Origin: an uncultured Gammaproteobacteria bacterium
GTDB taxonomy: Bacteria; Pseudomonadota; Gammaproteobacteria; HK1
NCBI GenBank assembly: GCA_958295465.1
Contig: OY282353.1
Span: 3,587,001-3,651,000 of the forward strand
Length of the DNA: 64,000 bases
Direction of reading: 5' to 3'
In this document: positions 54,500 to 64,000 of the stretch, piece by piece
Layout: every line of letters begins with the position of its first letter
Numbering within the stretch: the stretch's first letter is position 1
Translations under genes and position numbers: made by a program
Notes under the pieces: generated by a model
What the model saw: the letters and a program-made list of their open reading frames with translations, nothing else
Told to the model about the DNA's origin: nothing
The model's database searches: none

Positions 54500-55317
54500 G
54501 AACGAGGCGTCACGGCGCGAAGGTGTGCGCAGGGCGCGGTGACCGGGACGATAACGGAGGCGGGCGGTTTCGCGACGTTCACGGTCAAGCTCGGCGACCA
54601 GCCGCCCACGGCGGACGTGACGGTAGCGGTGAGCAGCGGGGACACGACCGAGGGAACGGTGTCGCCGTCGTCGCTCACGTTCACCACGGACAACTGGAAC
54701 ACGACGCAGACGGTGACGGTGACGGACAAGGACGACGACGTTGACGACGGGAACCCGTCCTACGACATCACCCTGAATCCGTCAAGCACGGACACCGGTT
54801 ACCAGCAATTCCCGCTAAGCGCGAGAACGTCCGAAGATCCGTCATGATCAGGCGCTCCGGCCATCGGAAATCGCTCGATATCGCATCGTGACATCGCGTA
54901 TCGGGACGTTAGCGGGAACTGCTGACCGGTTACAATGGCCTGTCGGACGAGACGGTGAGCGTGACGACGACCGACGACGATCCCACGCCGACGCTGTCGA
55001 TCGACTCGCCGAGCGTGACGGAGGGGGACAGCGGTTCGACGACCCTGACGTTCACGGCGACGTTGAGCGCGGCGAGCGGCCGGCAGGTGACGGTGGACTG
55101 GGCGGAAGGAACGGGCGGGACGGCCACGTCCGGGACGGACTACACGGCGATCACCGGCGGCACACTGACCTTCCCGGTGGGGACGACCAGCCAGACCTTC
55201 AACGTGTCGGTGACGGGCGACGCGCTGGACGAAGCGAACGAGACCGTCGTGGTGACCCTGAGCAGCCCGACGAACGCGACGATCGCGACGGCGAGCGGCA
55301 CGGGGAGGATCACCCCC
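54500..55317 (+). pseudogene. Calx-beta repeat protein fragment, interrupted by MITE copy 3
   Basis: Before the element: VTGTITEAGGFATFTVKLGDQPPTADVTVAVSSGDTTEGTVSPSSLTFTTDNWNTTQTVTVT. After it, in another frame: one Calx-beta domain (LSIDSPSVTEGDSGS ... NETVVVTL) almost identical to those in the giant gene that follows. Removing 131 bp (element plus one target duplication) restores TDTGYNGLSDETVSV across the joint. The 5' end is cut near 54500. The 3' end runs out at about 55317 into PLPPGRSIR and a stop. This is the relic of an adjacent paralogue. Confidence 0.88.
54803..54924. mobile_element. MITE-like element, copy 3 (122 bp, perfect 9-bp target duplication)
   Basis: Ends CAGCAATTCCCGCTAA ... 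TTAGCGGGAACTGCTG. Perfect 9-bp direct repeats ACCGGTTAC at 54794-54802 and 54925-54933. About 97% identical to copy 1. It breaks a Calx-beta reading frame with a frameshift of 131 bp and a stop inside the element. Confidence 0.94.
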
Positions 55318-55348
55318 CTCCCACCTGGGAGAAGTATTCGATAGAGCC

Positions 55349-58300
55349 GTGCGATCCGAAGCTGACAATAAAAGTCGGAGTGCAGGCGTTGTTTTCGCGG
55401 CGCTGCTGGCCGCGCCGCTGCTGTTCGCGGCATCTCCGGCGAAAGCGCATGGCGACCGCACAGCGGAGAGCTACGAACCACACTATCATTTCGAGATCAA
55501 GTTGTCTTCGGACACGATTGCGGAGAATTCAGAGGACACCATTACCGTTACCGCCAACTGCACATCTGCCGAATGCCGCCAATTATTCGCCCATCAGAAT
55601 CCGGCGTACAATCAGAACGCGTATATAGACGTCTTCATCAGCGGCGGAGAACTCCAAGCAGGCGGCGCCGTTCTGAGCGCCAATAAGCGATTGACTTTCA
55701 CTGTCGGAAATACTGTCGATCTGCCGCGCAGGTCCAATGGAACGGTGACGATCAAGGTCACGGACGACGGGCTGAGCAACGGCGACCGGAAAGTGACGAT
55801 ATCGGGTTCGCCTCTCTACCACTCGAGCGGCTTCAGTTACTGGTATTCCAACAGTGACGCACCCCCTGTCGTCACCTCCGCCACGCTGACGGTGCAGGAC
55901 GACGAGCCTCCGGCGGCGACGCTGGCGCTGGGCGAGACCTCGATCAACGAGAGCGGGACGGGCAATTCGACCACGATCGAGGCGCGGCTGAGCCGAGCGA
56001 CGACGACGGCGACGACGATCACGCTGACGGCGCCGGCGGGAACATCGCTGAGCGGGACGACGCTGACGATCGACGCGGGCGACACCTCGAGCGCGGACGC
56101 GGCCACGGCGGGGCGCCGGCAGGTGACGCTCACGGCGGTGGACGACACGACGGACGCGCCGGACCGGATGGTGAGCGTGACGGGGACGTCGAGCCTCGCG
56201 GGCGAGCCGCCGCCGCTGATCGCTTCGCTGACGATCGCCGACGACGACGATGCGCCGACGGTGACGCTGTCGCTGTCGAACCCATCGATCTCGGAAAACG
56301 GCGGGACGAGCGCGGTGTCGGCGACGCTGAGCCACCCCTCCAGCGAAGCGACCACGGTGACGGTGCAGGCGGCGTCGGGGCTGTACTCGGTGGGTTCGGA
56401 CGCGACCATCACGATCGCGGCGGGGGACACCGCGAACAGTTCGGACACGGTATCCATCACGGCGGTGAACGACACGGCGGACGAGCCGCACCGCTCGGTG
56501 ACGGTGACGGGCATGGCGCAGAACAGCCAGGGAGTCGGCGCGGTGTCGGGGGCCGCACTGACGATCACTGACGACGACGATACGCCGACGGTGACGCTGG
56601 CGGTGGCGGATCCCACGATCGAGGAGTCGAGCGGCACGGCGAGCGAGACGATGACCACGGTGTCGGCGACGCTGAGCAATCCTTCGAGCGAGGCGACGAC
56701 GATCACGGTGACGGCGGTGTCGGGGGCGTACGCGGTGGGCGCGGACGCGACCATCACGATCGCGGCGGGGGAGACCGCGAACAGTTCGGACACGGCGTCC
56801 ATCACGGCGGTGGACAACGACATCGACGTCGGCGCGAGCCGCGCGGTGACGGTGGCGGGCACGGCGCAGAACAGCCATGCGGTGGGCGCGGTGTCGGGGG
56901 CCGCGCTGACGATCACCGACGACGACGAAGCGGGCCTGACGGTATCGAAGAATTCGGTGGCGACCACGGAGGCGGCCGGCTCCGGCCGCACGGACACGTT
57001 CACGGTGCGCCTGGCGAGCGAGCCGACGGCGACGGTGACGGTCACCATCAGCGTCACCGGCGACGACACGGATGAGGCGGCAGTGAGTCCGGGGAGCCTG
57101 AAGTTCGCGGCGGCGGCGAACAGCGGCAACAACGAGTTCAAGTGGGACGACCCGCAGACGGTGACGGTGACGGGCGTGGACGAAAACGTGCAGGACAGCG
57201 ACCGGCGGTACACGATCACGGTGGCGGCGACAAGCGACGGCGATGCGATCTACAACGACAACACGAAAGTTCCGGACAAGACGCTGGCGGGCACGAATGT
57301 GGACGACGATGCGCCGAGGGTGACGCTGGTGCTGGGCAGTACCTCGCTCAACGAGAGCGGGGCGGGCAATTCGACCACGATCTCGGCGCGGCTGAGCCGG
57401 GCATCGACGGCCCCGACGGCGATCACGCTGACGGCGCCGGCGGGGACGACGCTGAGCGCGACGAGGCTGACGATCGACGCGGGCGAGACTTCGAGCGCGG
57501 ACGCGGACACGACGGCGCACCGGCAGGTGACGCTTACGGCGGTGGACAACACGACGGACGCGCCGAACCGCATGGTGTCCGTGACGGGGTCGGCGAGCAA
57601 CGCCGTGGCCGTGGCGGACCCGGCGCCCGTTCCGCTGACGATCGCCGACGACGACAATGCGCCGACGGTGACGCTGTCGCTGTCGAGCGCATCGATCTCG
57701 GAGAACGGTGGGACGGCCACGGTGTCGGCGACGCTGAGCCACCCCTCCAGCGAAGCGACCACGGTGACGGTGCAGGCGGCGTCGGGGCTGTACACGGTGG
57801 GTGCGGACGCGACCATCACGATCGCGGCGGGAGAGACCGCGAACAGTTCGGATACGGCATCCATCGCGGCGGTGAACAACGCGAAGGACGAGCCGAACCG
57901 CTCGGGGACGGTGACGGCCTCGGCGCAGAACAGCCAGGGCGTGGGAAGGGTGACGGGAGCGCCGCTGACGATCACCGACGACGACGCCGCGCCGACGGTG
58001 ACGCTGGCGGTGACGGACGCCGCGATCAAGGAATCGAGCGGCACGGCGAGCGAGACGATGACCACGGTGTCGGCGACGCTGAGCAATCCCTCGAGCGAGG
58101 CGACGACGGTGACCGTGGCGGCGGTGTCGGGGGCGTACGCGGTGGGCGCGGACGCGACCATCACGATCGCGGCGGGAGAAACCGCGAACAGTTCGGATAC
58201 GGTGTCCGTCACGGCGGTGGACAACGCCATCGACGACGGCGCGAGCCGGATAGTGACGGTGACGGGCACGGCGCAGAACAGCCGTGGGGCGGGCGCGGTG

Positions 58301-61300
58301 ACGGGAGCGCCGCTGACGATCGCCGACGACGACGAGGCGGGCCTGACGGTATCGAAGAATTCGGTGTCGACCACAGAGGCGGCCGGCTCCGGCCGCACGG
58401 ACACGTTCACGGTGAAGCTGGACACTGAACCGACGGCGACGGTGACGGTCACCATCGGCGTCACCGGCGGCGACACGGACGAGGCGGCGGTGAGTCCGGC
58501 GACCCTGAAGTTCGCGGCAGAGGCGAACGGCGGCAACAACGAGTTCGAGTGGGACGATCCGCGGCAGGTGACGGTGACGGGCCAGGATGACGGCGTGTCG
58601 GACGGTGACCGCTCGTACACGATCACGGTGGCGGCGGCGAGCGGCGATGCGATCTACAACGACAACGCGAAAGTTCCGGACGAGACGGTGTCGGGCACGA
58701 ATGCGGACGACGATGCACCGAAAGTGACGCTGGTGCTGGGCGGGACCTCGATCAACGAGAGCGGGACGGGCAATTCGACCACGGTCTCGGCGCGGCTGAG
58801 CCGGGCATCGACGGCCCCGACGGCGATCACGCTGACGGCGCCGGCGGGGACGTCGCTGGACGCGACGAGGCTGACGATCGACGCGGGCGAGACTTCGAGC
58901 GCGGACGCGGACACGGCGGCGCACCGGCAGGTGACGCTTACGGCGGTGGACAACGACGTCGACGCGGCGGACCGCATGGTGTCAGTCACGGGGTCGGCGA
59001 GCAACGCCGTGGCCGTGGCGGACCCGGCGGCCGTTTCGCTGACGATCGCCGACGACGACACAGCGGGACTGACGGTGTCGAAGAGCTCGGTGTCGACCAG
59101 CGAGCCCGACGGGAGGGATTCGTTCACGGTGAAGCTGGACACTGAACCGACGGCGACGGTGACCGTCACCATCGGCGTCACCGGCGGCGACACGGACGAG
59201 GCGACGGTGAGTCCGACGACCCTGAAGTTCGCGGCGGAGGCGAACAGCGGCAACAACGAGTTCAAGTGGGACGATCCGCGGCAGGTGACGGTGACGGGCC
59301 AGGATGACGGCGCGTCGGACGGCGACCGCTCGTACACGATCACGGTGGCGGCGGCGAGCGCGGACGCGAACTACAACGCCCTGAGCAAGACGGTGTCGGG
59401 TTTGAATGCGGACGACGATGTGCCGAGGGTGACGCTGGCGCTGAGCGAGACCGAGATCGCCGAAAGCGGGGAGTTCAATTCGACCACGATCACGGCGTTT
59501 CTTGACCGGGTATCGACGGCTCCGACGACGATCACGGTGACGGCGCCGCCGGGAACGACGCTGAGCGAGACGAGGATGGGCGAGACGCTGCTGACGCTCG
59601 ACACGCTGACGATCGACGCGGACGAGTTCTCGAGCGGGTCTGCGGACACGGCGGCGCACCGGCAGCTGACGCTCAGGGCGGTGGACAACGGCCTCGACGC
59701 GCCGGACCGCGTGGTGACGGTGACCGGCACGGCGACCAATAGCGCGGTCGTGTCGGGCCCGGCGGGGGTGTCGCTGACGATCACCGACGACGACGACCCC
59801 GCGCGCCTGGTGGCGACGCCGGCCTCGAACCCCCTGAGAACCTACGAGGGGGTCGGGCCGCCGGCCAGCATACGGGTGCGCCTGCAGTCGCAGCCGACGG
59901 CGGTGGTGACGCTGTCGATCCGCAGCAGCGACACGGGCGAGGTGACGGTGACCCCATCGACCCTGAAGTTCGCGGCGACGGCGGACATCCGCGATTTGGA
60001 TGATCCGGTGTACGATTGGAACGTCCCGCGAGAGGTGACGGTGAGGGGAGTGGATGATCTGGAGGATGACAACGATCAGTTTTTCGCGATCACGGTGACG
60101 GCGGCGAGCGCGGACACGAGGTACCACGGTCAAAGTTTGAGAGTGGGGGGCGTGAACTTGGATGACGATGATCCGGAGGTGAAGCTGTCGCTGTCGGACG
60201 ATTCGATTTCGGAGAACGGCGGCACGACCGAAGTGTCGGCGGCGCTGACCGAAGTGTCGCACCAGACGGTGACGATCACGTTCATCCATGCGCCGGGCGC
60301 GTACACGGTGCCGTCGGATGCGAACACGATCACGATCGAGGCGGGGGAGACGAAAAGCACGGATCGGGTGACACTGACGGCGGTGGACAACACGACGGAT
60401 TCGCCGGATCGTTCGGTGACGGTGAGCGGGATCAGCAGCCCACAGGCAGAGGTGGTGGGGGCGAAACTGACCTTGGAGGACGACGACGATGCGCCGACGG
60501 TGACGCTGGCGGTGGCGGACAACACGATCAAGGAGAACAGCGGCACGGCGAGCGAGACGATGACCACGGTGTCGGCGACGCTGAGCCATGCCTCGAGCGA
60601 AGACACGACGATCACGGTGACGCCGGTGCCGGGGGCGTACACGGTGGGTTCGGACGCGACCATCACGATCGCGGCGGGGGAGACCGAGAACAGTTCGGAC
60701 ACGGCGTCCATCACGGCGGTGAACAACACCCGGGACGAGCCGGACCGTTCGGTGACGGTGACGGGGTCGGCGGCCAACAGCCACGAAGCGGGCTCGGTGA
60801 CGGGGGCCTCGCTGACCATCACCGACGACGACGACGCCCCGACGCTGTCGATCGACTCGCCGAGCGTGACGGAGGGGGACAGCGGCTCGAAGAACCTGAC
60901 GTTCACGGTGACGTTGAGCGCGGCGAGCGACCGGCAGGTGACGGTGGCCTGGGCGGAAGGGACGGGCGGCACGGCCACTTCGGGGACGGACTACACGGCG
61001 ATCACCGGCGGCACATTGACCTTCACGGCGGGGACGACCAGCCAGACCTTCAACGTATCGGTGACGGGCGACGTCCTGGACGAGTCGAACGAGACGGTGG
61101 TCGCGACCCTGAGCAGCGCGACGAACGCGACCGTATCAAGTACGGCGGGGACCGGCACGGGGACGATCACCGACGACGATGCGACGCCGACGCTGTCGAT
61201 CGACTCGCCGAGCGTGACCGAGGGTGACAGCGGTTCGAAGAACCTGACGTTCACGGTGACGTTGAGCGCCGCGAGCGGCCGGCAGGTGACGGTGGACTGG

Positions 61301-64000
61301 GCGGAAGGGACCGGCGGCACGGCCACTTCGGGGACGGACTACACGGCGATCACCGGCGGCACGCTGACCTTCGCGGCGGGAACGACCAGCCAGACCTTCG
61401 ACGTGTCGGTGACGGGCGACACGATCGACGAGTTGAACGAGACGGTGGTGGTGACCCTGAGCAGTCCGGCGAACGCGACCGTATCAAGTACGGCGGGGAC
61501 CGGCACGGGGACGATCACGGACAACGACGGCGCGCCGACGCTGTCGATCGACTCGCCGAGCGTGACCGAGGGTGACAGCGGTTCGACGAACCTGGAGTTC
61601 ACGGTGACGTTGAGCGCCGCGAGCGGCCGGCAGGTGACGGTGGACTGGGCGGAAGGGACCGGCGGCACGGCCACGTCTGGGGCCGACTACACGGCGATCA
61701 CCGGCGGCGCGCTGACCTTCACGGCGGGGACGACCAGCCAGACCTTCAACGTATCGGTGACGGGCGACGTCCTGGACGAGTCGAACGAGACCGTCGTGGT
61801 GACCCTGAGCAACGCCGGGAACGCGGCCATCTCGACGGCGAGCGGCACGGGGACGATCACGGACAACGACGCGACGCCTACCGCGATCACCTTGACGGTG
61901 GATGACAGCAGCGTGGGCGAGGGCGCCGGGGCGACCACGATCACGGTGACGGCCACGGTGGACGGCACGACCCGGTTCGCCGCGGCCACGACGGTGACGG
62001 TGAGCGTGGCGGGCAGCGGCACGGCGACGGCGGTGGACTTCGCGGCGGTGGCGGACTTCGACATCGAGATCGCGGCGGGGGCGGCGAGCCGGGCCGGGAC
62101 GTTCACGCTGACGCCGACGGACGACACGGAGGACGAGACGGACGAGACCATCACGGTGAGCGGCGCGTCGGGCGGCCTGATGGTGAACCCGGCCACGATC
62201 AGCCTGACGGACAACGATGGCGCGCCGTCGCTGTCGATCGACTCGCCGAGCGTGACGGAGGGGGACAGCGGCTCGAAGAACCTGACGTTCACGGTGACCT
62301 TGAGTCCGGCGAGCGGCCAGCAGGTGACGGTGGACTACGCCGACGCCGGGACCGGCACGGCCACTTCGGGGATGGACTACACGGCCATCACCGGCGACAC
62401 CCTGACCTTCGCGGCGGGGACGACCAGCCGGACCTTCAACGTGTCGGTGACGGGCGACGTCCTGAACGAGGTGAATGAGACCGTCGTGGTGACCCTGAGC
62501 GGCGCGACGAACGCGACGATCTCGACGGCGAGCGGGACGGGGACGGGGACGATCACGGACAATGACGGCGCGCCGACGCTGTCGATCGACTCGCCGAGCG
62601 TGACGGAGGGGGACAGCGGCTCGAAGAACCTGGAGTTCACGGTGACCTTGAGCGCGGCGAGCGGCCGGCAAGTGACGGTGGCTTGGGCGGAGGGGACCGG
62701 CGGCACGGCCACGTCCGGGACGGACTACACGGCCATCATCGGCGGGACATTGACCTTCACGGCGGGGACGACCAGCCGGACCTTCGACGTGTCGGTGACG
62801 GGCGACGTCCTGGACGAGTCGAACGAAACCGTCGTGGTGACCCTGAGCGGCGCGACGAACGCGACGATCTCGACGGCGAGCGGGACGGGGACGATCACCG
62901 ACGACGACGACGCCCCGACGCTGTCGATCGACTCGCCGAGCGTGACGGAGGGGGACAGTGGTTCGGCGAACCTGACGTTCACGGTGACGCTGAGCGCGGC
63001 GAGCGGCCGGCAGGCGACGGTGGACTGGGCGGAGGGGACGGGCGGCACCGCGACTTCGGGGACGGACTACACGGCGATCACCGGCGGCACGCTGACCTTC
63101 GCGGCGGGGACGACGAGCCGGACCTTCGACGTGTCGGTGACGGGCGACACGCTGGCCGAGTCGAACGAGACCGTCGTGGTGTCGCTGAGCAACGCGGCGA
63201 ACGCGACGATCTCGACGGCGACCGGGACGGGGACGATCACGAACGACGATGGGCCGGCGCTGTCGGTCGACTCGCCGAGCGTGACGGAGAGGGACAGTGG
63301 TTCGGCGAACCTGACGTTCACGGCGACGCTGAGCGCGGCGAGCGGCCAGCAGGTGACGGTGGACTGGGCGGAGGGGACCGGCGGCACCGCGACTTCCGGG
63401 ACGGACTACACGGCCATCACCGGCGGCACGCTGACGTTCGCGGCGGGGACGACGAGCCGGGCCTTCGACGTGTCGGTGACGGGCGACACCACGGACGAGG
63501 CGGACGAGACCGTCGTGGTGACGTTGAGCAACGCGGCGAACGCGATCATTGGGACGGCCACCGGCACGGGGACGATCACCGACGACGACGGGGCGCCGAC
63601 GGTTTCGATCGACTCACCGAGCGTGATGGAGGGGGACAGCGGTTCGGCGGACCTGACGTTCACGGTGACGCTGAGCGCGGCGAGCGGCAGGCAGGTGACG
63701 GTGGGCTACGCGGACGCGGGCACCGGCACCGCAACCTCGGGCGCCGACTACACGGCGATTCCCGCCGGGACGCTCACCTTCGCGCCGGGGACGACGAGCC
63801 AGACCATCGCCGTGACGGTGACCGGGGACGCGACGGACGAGGCGAACGAGACGGTGGTGGTGACGTTGAGCGCCCCGGTGAACGCGACCCTCGCCGCCGC
63901 CGCCGGGACGGGGACAGTGACCAACGACGATGCGGACCTGCGGGTGGAGACGACCGGGCCGGGCACCACCACCCGCACGGTGAACGGGCACACGGTGACG
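55349..64000 (+). CDS. Giant secreted Calx-beta/cadherin-like repeat protein (runs off window)
   Basis: Open from GTG 55349 to the window end (2,884 codons, no stop). It starts with a Sec signal peptide (VFAALLAAPLLFAASPAKA, cut near AKA-H) and an about 150-residue unique domain (with a Cys pair, ANCTSAECRQ). The rest is repeats. First come beta-sandwich units of 100-125 residues separated by DDD linkers, arranged as A-B-C-D, A-B-C-D, A-D, A'-D'-B'-C'. From about residue 1831 there are about nine Calx-beta domains (PTLSIDSPSVTEGDSGS ... NETVVVTL). The acidic DDD/DxD linkers suggest calcium binding. Likely a large surface adhesin or biofilm protein exported by type I secretion or an outer-membrane route, which lies outside the window. 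Confidence 0.85.
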   Translation, partial: MRSEADNKSRSAGVVFAALLAAPLLFAASPAKAHGDRTAESYEPHYHFEIKLSSDTIAENSEDTITVTANCTSAECRQLFAHQNPAYNQNAYIDVFISGGELQAGGAVLSANKRLTFTVGNTVDLPRRSNGTVTIKVTDDGLSNGDRKVTISGSPLYHSSGFSYWYSNSDAPPVVTSATLTVQDDEPPAATLALGETSINESGTGNSTTIEARLSRATTTATTITLTAPAGTSLSGTTLTIDAGDTSSADAATAGRRQVTLTAVDDTTDAPDRMVSVTGTSSLAGEPPPLIASLTIADDDDAPTVTLSLSNPSISENGGTSAVSATLSHPSSEATTVTVQAASGLYSVGSDATITIAAGDTANSSDTVSITAVNDTADEPHRSVTVTGMAQNSQGVGAVSGAALTITDDDDTPTVTLAVADPTIEESSGTASETMTTVSATLSNPSSEATTITVTAVSGAYAVGADATITIAAGETANSSDTASITAVDNDIDVGASRAVTVAGTAQNSHAVGAVSGAALTITDDDEAGLTVSKNSVATTEAAGSGRTDTFTVRLASEPTATVTVTISVTGDDTDEAAVSPGSLKFAAAANSGNNEFKWDDPQTVTVTGVDENVQDSDRRYTITVAATSDGDAIYNDNTKVPDKTLAGTNVDDDAPRVTLVLGSTSLNESGAGNSTTISARLSRASTAPTAITLTAPAGTTLSATRLTIDAGETSSADADTTAHRQVTLTAVDNTTDAPNRMVSVTGSASNAVAVADPAPVPLTIADDDNAPTVTLSLSSASISENGGTATVSATLSHPSSEATTVTVQAASGLYTVGADATITIAAGETANSSDTASIAAVNNAKDEPNRSGTVTASAQNSQGVGRVTGAPLTITDDDAAPTVTLAVTDAAIKESSGTASETMTTVSATLSNPSSEATTVTVAAVSGAYAVGADATITIAAGETANSSDTVSVTAVDNAIDDGASRIVTVTGTAQNSRGAGAVTGAPLTIADDDEAGLTVSKNSVSTTEAAGSGRTDTFTVKLDTEPTATVTVTIGVTGGDTDEAAVSPATLKFAAEANGGNNEFEWDDPRQVTVTGQDDGVSDGDRSYTITVAAASGDAIYNDNAKVPDETVSGTNADDDAPKVTLVLGGTSINESGTGNSTTVSARLSRASTAPTAITLTAPAGTSLDATRLTIDAGETSSADADTAAHRQVTLTAVDNDVDAADRMVSVTGSASNAVAVADPAAVSLTIADDDTAGLTVSKSSVSTSEPDGRDSFTVKLDTEPTATVTVTIGVTGGDTDEATVSPTTLKFAAEANSGNNEFKWDDPRQVTVTGQDDGASDGDRSYTITVAAASADANYNALSKTVSGLNADDDVPRVTLALSETEIAESGEFNSTTITAFLDRVSTAPTTITVTAPPGTTLSETRMGETLLTLDTLTIDADEFSSGSADTAAHRQLTLRAVDNGLDAPDRVVTVTGTATNSAVVSGPAGVSLTITDDDDPARLVATPASNPLRTYEGVGPPASIRVRLQSQPTAVVTLSIRSSDTGEVTVTPSTLKFAATADIRDLDDPVYDWNVPREVTVRGVDDLEDDNDQFFAITVTAASADTRYHGQSLRVGGVNLDDDDPEVKLSLSDDSISENGGTTEVSAALTEVSHQTVTITFIHAPGAYTVPSDANTITIEAGETKSTDRVTLTAVDNTTDSPDRSVTVSGISSPQAEVVGAKLTLEDDDDAPTVTLAVADNTIKENSGTASETMTTVSATLSHASSEDTTITVTPVPGAYTVGSDATITIAAGETENSSDTASITAVNNTRDEPDRSVTVTGSAANSHEAGSVTGASLTITDDDDAPTLSIDSPSVTEGDSGSKNLTFTVTLSAASDRQVTVAWAEGTGGTATSGTDYTAITGGTLTFTAGTTSQTFNVSVTGDVLDESNETVVATLSSATNATVSSTAGTGTGTITDDDATPTLSIDSPSVTEGDSGSKNLTFTVTLSAASGRQVTVDWAEGTGGTATSGTDYTAITGGTLTFAAGTTSQTFDVSVTGDTIDELNETVVVTLSSPANATVSSTAGTGTGTITDNDGAPTLSIDSPSVTEGDSGSTNLEFTVTLSAASGRQVTVDWAEGTGGTATSGADYTAITGGALTFTAGTTSQTFNVSVTGDVLDESNETVVVTLSNAGNAAISTASGTGTITDNDATPTAITLTVDDSSVGEGAGATTITVTATVDGTTRFAAATTVTVSVAGSGTATAVDFAAVADFDIEIAAGAASRAGTFTLTPTDDTEDETDETITVSGASGGLMVNPATISLTDNDGAPSLSIDSPSVTEGDSGSKNLTFTVTLSPASGQQVTVDYADAGTGTATSGMDYTAITGDTLTFAAGTTSRTFNVSVTGDVLNEVNETVVVTLSGATNATISTASGTGTGTITDNDGAPTLSIDSPSVTEGDSGSKNLEFTVTLSAASGRQVTVAWAEGTGGTATSGTDYTAIIGGTLTFTAGTTSRTFDVSVTGDVLDESNETVVVTLSGATNATISTASGTGTITDDDDAPTLSIDSPSVTEGDSGSANLTFTVTLSAASGRQATVDWAEGTGGTATSGTDYTAITGGTLTFAAGTTSRTFDVSVTGDTLAESNETVVVSLSNAANATISTATGTGTITNDDGPALSVDSPSVTERDSGSANLTFTATLSAASGQQVTVDWAEGTGGTATSGTDYTAITGGTLTFAAGTTSRAFDVSVTGDTTDEADETVVVTLSNAANAIIGTATGTGTITDDDGAPTVSIDSPSVMEGDSGSADLTFTVTLSAASGRQVTVGYADAGTGTATSGADYTAIPAGTLTFAPGTTSQTIAVTVTGDATDEANETVVVTLSAPVNATLAAAAGTGTVTNDDADLRVETTGPGTTTRTVNGHTVT
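55912..59400. repeat. Higher-order repeat of about 1.4 kb inside the giant gene
   Basis: The block starting SINESG(T/A)GNSTTI recurs near 55918, 57325 and 58735 (spacing about 1.41 kb), with a shorter partial block to about 59400 that lacks the two middle units, and a diverged block from about 59437. Nucleotide identity between blocks is very high by eye. Confidence 0.88.
60838..63936. repeat. Calx-beta tandem array, about nine units of 335-350 bp
   Basis: Units begin CTGTCGATCGACTCGCCGAG near 60842, 61190, 61538, 62230, 62578, 62926, 63260 (variant) and 63607 (variant). One divergent unit lies at about 61870-62215. Neighbouring units differ at few positions, implying recent expansion or gene conversion. 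Confidence 0.9.

Noticed and set aside
60838..63936. Tandem repeats as a possible non-coding satellite or integron array
   Set aside because: The plus strand is open throughout with a Calx-beta consensus and no attC-like sites or integrase.

Overview
The window is high-GC DNA with dense, mostly ATG/GTG-started genes and Shine-Dalgarno sites. It looks like a chromosomal segment of a heterotrophic member of the Pseudomonadota (inference; no rRNA or ribosomal-protein marker is present). It carries two tRNA genes but no phage structural genes, no intact insertion sequence and no CRISPR array. It is an accessory-rich, heavily rearranged region: catabolic operons alternate with restriction-modification, toxin-antitoxin and other defence genes, and the joints between them are littered with gene ends.

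Layout. 1-1.55 kb: two-component system (minus). 1.77-2.18 kb: chimeric ALDH/ADH remnant. 2.2-5.3 kb: Ehu-like ABC importer (minus). 5.6-7.6 kb: iron-dependent alcohol dehydrogenase between two copies of a 122-bp MITE-like element. 8.05-11.7 kb: coxSLM-type molybdenum hydroxylase. 11.8-17.1 kb: lower-GC defence block (HsdR_N-like protein, EVE-nuclease fusion, PARIS-like AriA/AriB with a frameshift, HigBA). 17.4-18.4 kb: MoxR/CoxD-like ATPase. 18.5-19.2 kb: tRNA-Ala and tRNA-Glu between direct repeats. 19.3-23.2 kb: HyuA/HyuB. 23.4-26.6 kb: LexA plus a single-chain type IIG-like R-M enzyme. 26.8-33.3 kb: SDR dehydrogenase, broken RelE-type TA, second molybdenum hydroxylase cluster and an orphan PotD-like binding protein. 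33.6-38.6 kb: DUF234 ATPase, DUF1156 methyltransferase and an overlapping nuclease gene. 38.8-42.9 kb: SulP transporter, broken VapBC, truncated radical SAM, and a 483-bp duplicate of the nuclease gene. 43-48 kb: TPR membrane protein, nicotinamidase, second HyuB. 48.3-53.5 kb: orphan DNA methyltransferase with an operator inside its promoter, HicAB, XamI-like R-M pair. 53.6-64 kb: BrnT/A remnant, oxygenase remnant, a broken Calx-beta fragment holding the third MITE copy, and a giant secreted Calx-beta/adhesin-like protein running off the window.

How it works together. The metabolic genes suggest import of small nitrogenous or compatible solutes (Ehu, PotD) and oxidation of organic substrates by molybdenum hydroxylases, with hydantoin/oxoproline ring opening (HyuAB). 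The defence genes make at least four separate R-M or R-M-like units plus a PARIS-like system. Two units (LexA and the 48.35-kb methyltransferase) have perfect inverted repeats overlapping their promoters, which suggests autoregulation.

Most notable: (i) a MITE-like family of constant 122 bp with 16-bp terminal inverted repeats and 9-bp target duplications, interrupting a higA remnant and a Calx-beta gene; (ii) a PARIS AriB broken at a G7 tract and running in frame into HigB; (iii) three toxin-antitoxin loci in which the toxin is truncated and the antitoxin kept; (iv) in-frame minisatellites inside three unrelated enzymes; (v) a >2,880-residue Calx-beta protein with higher-order repeats.
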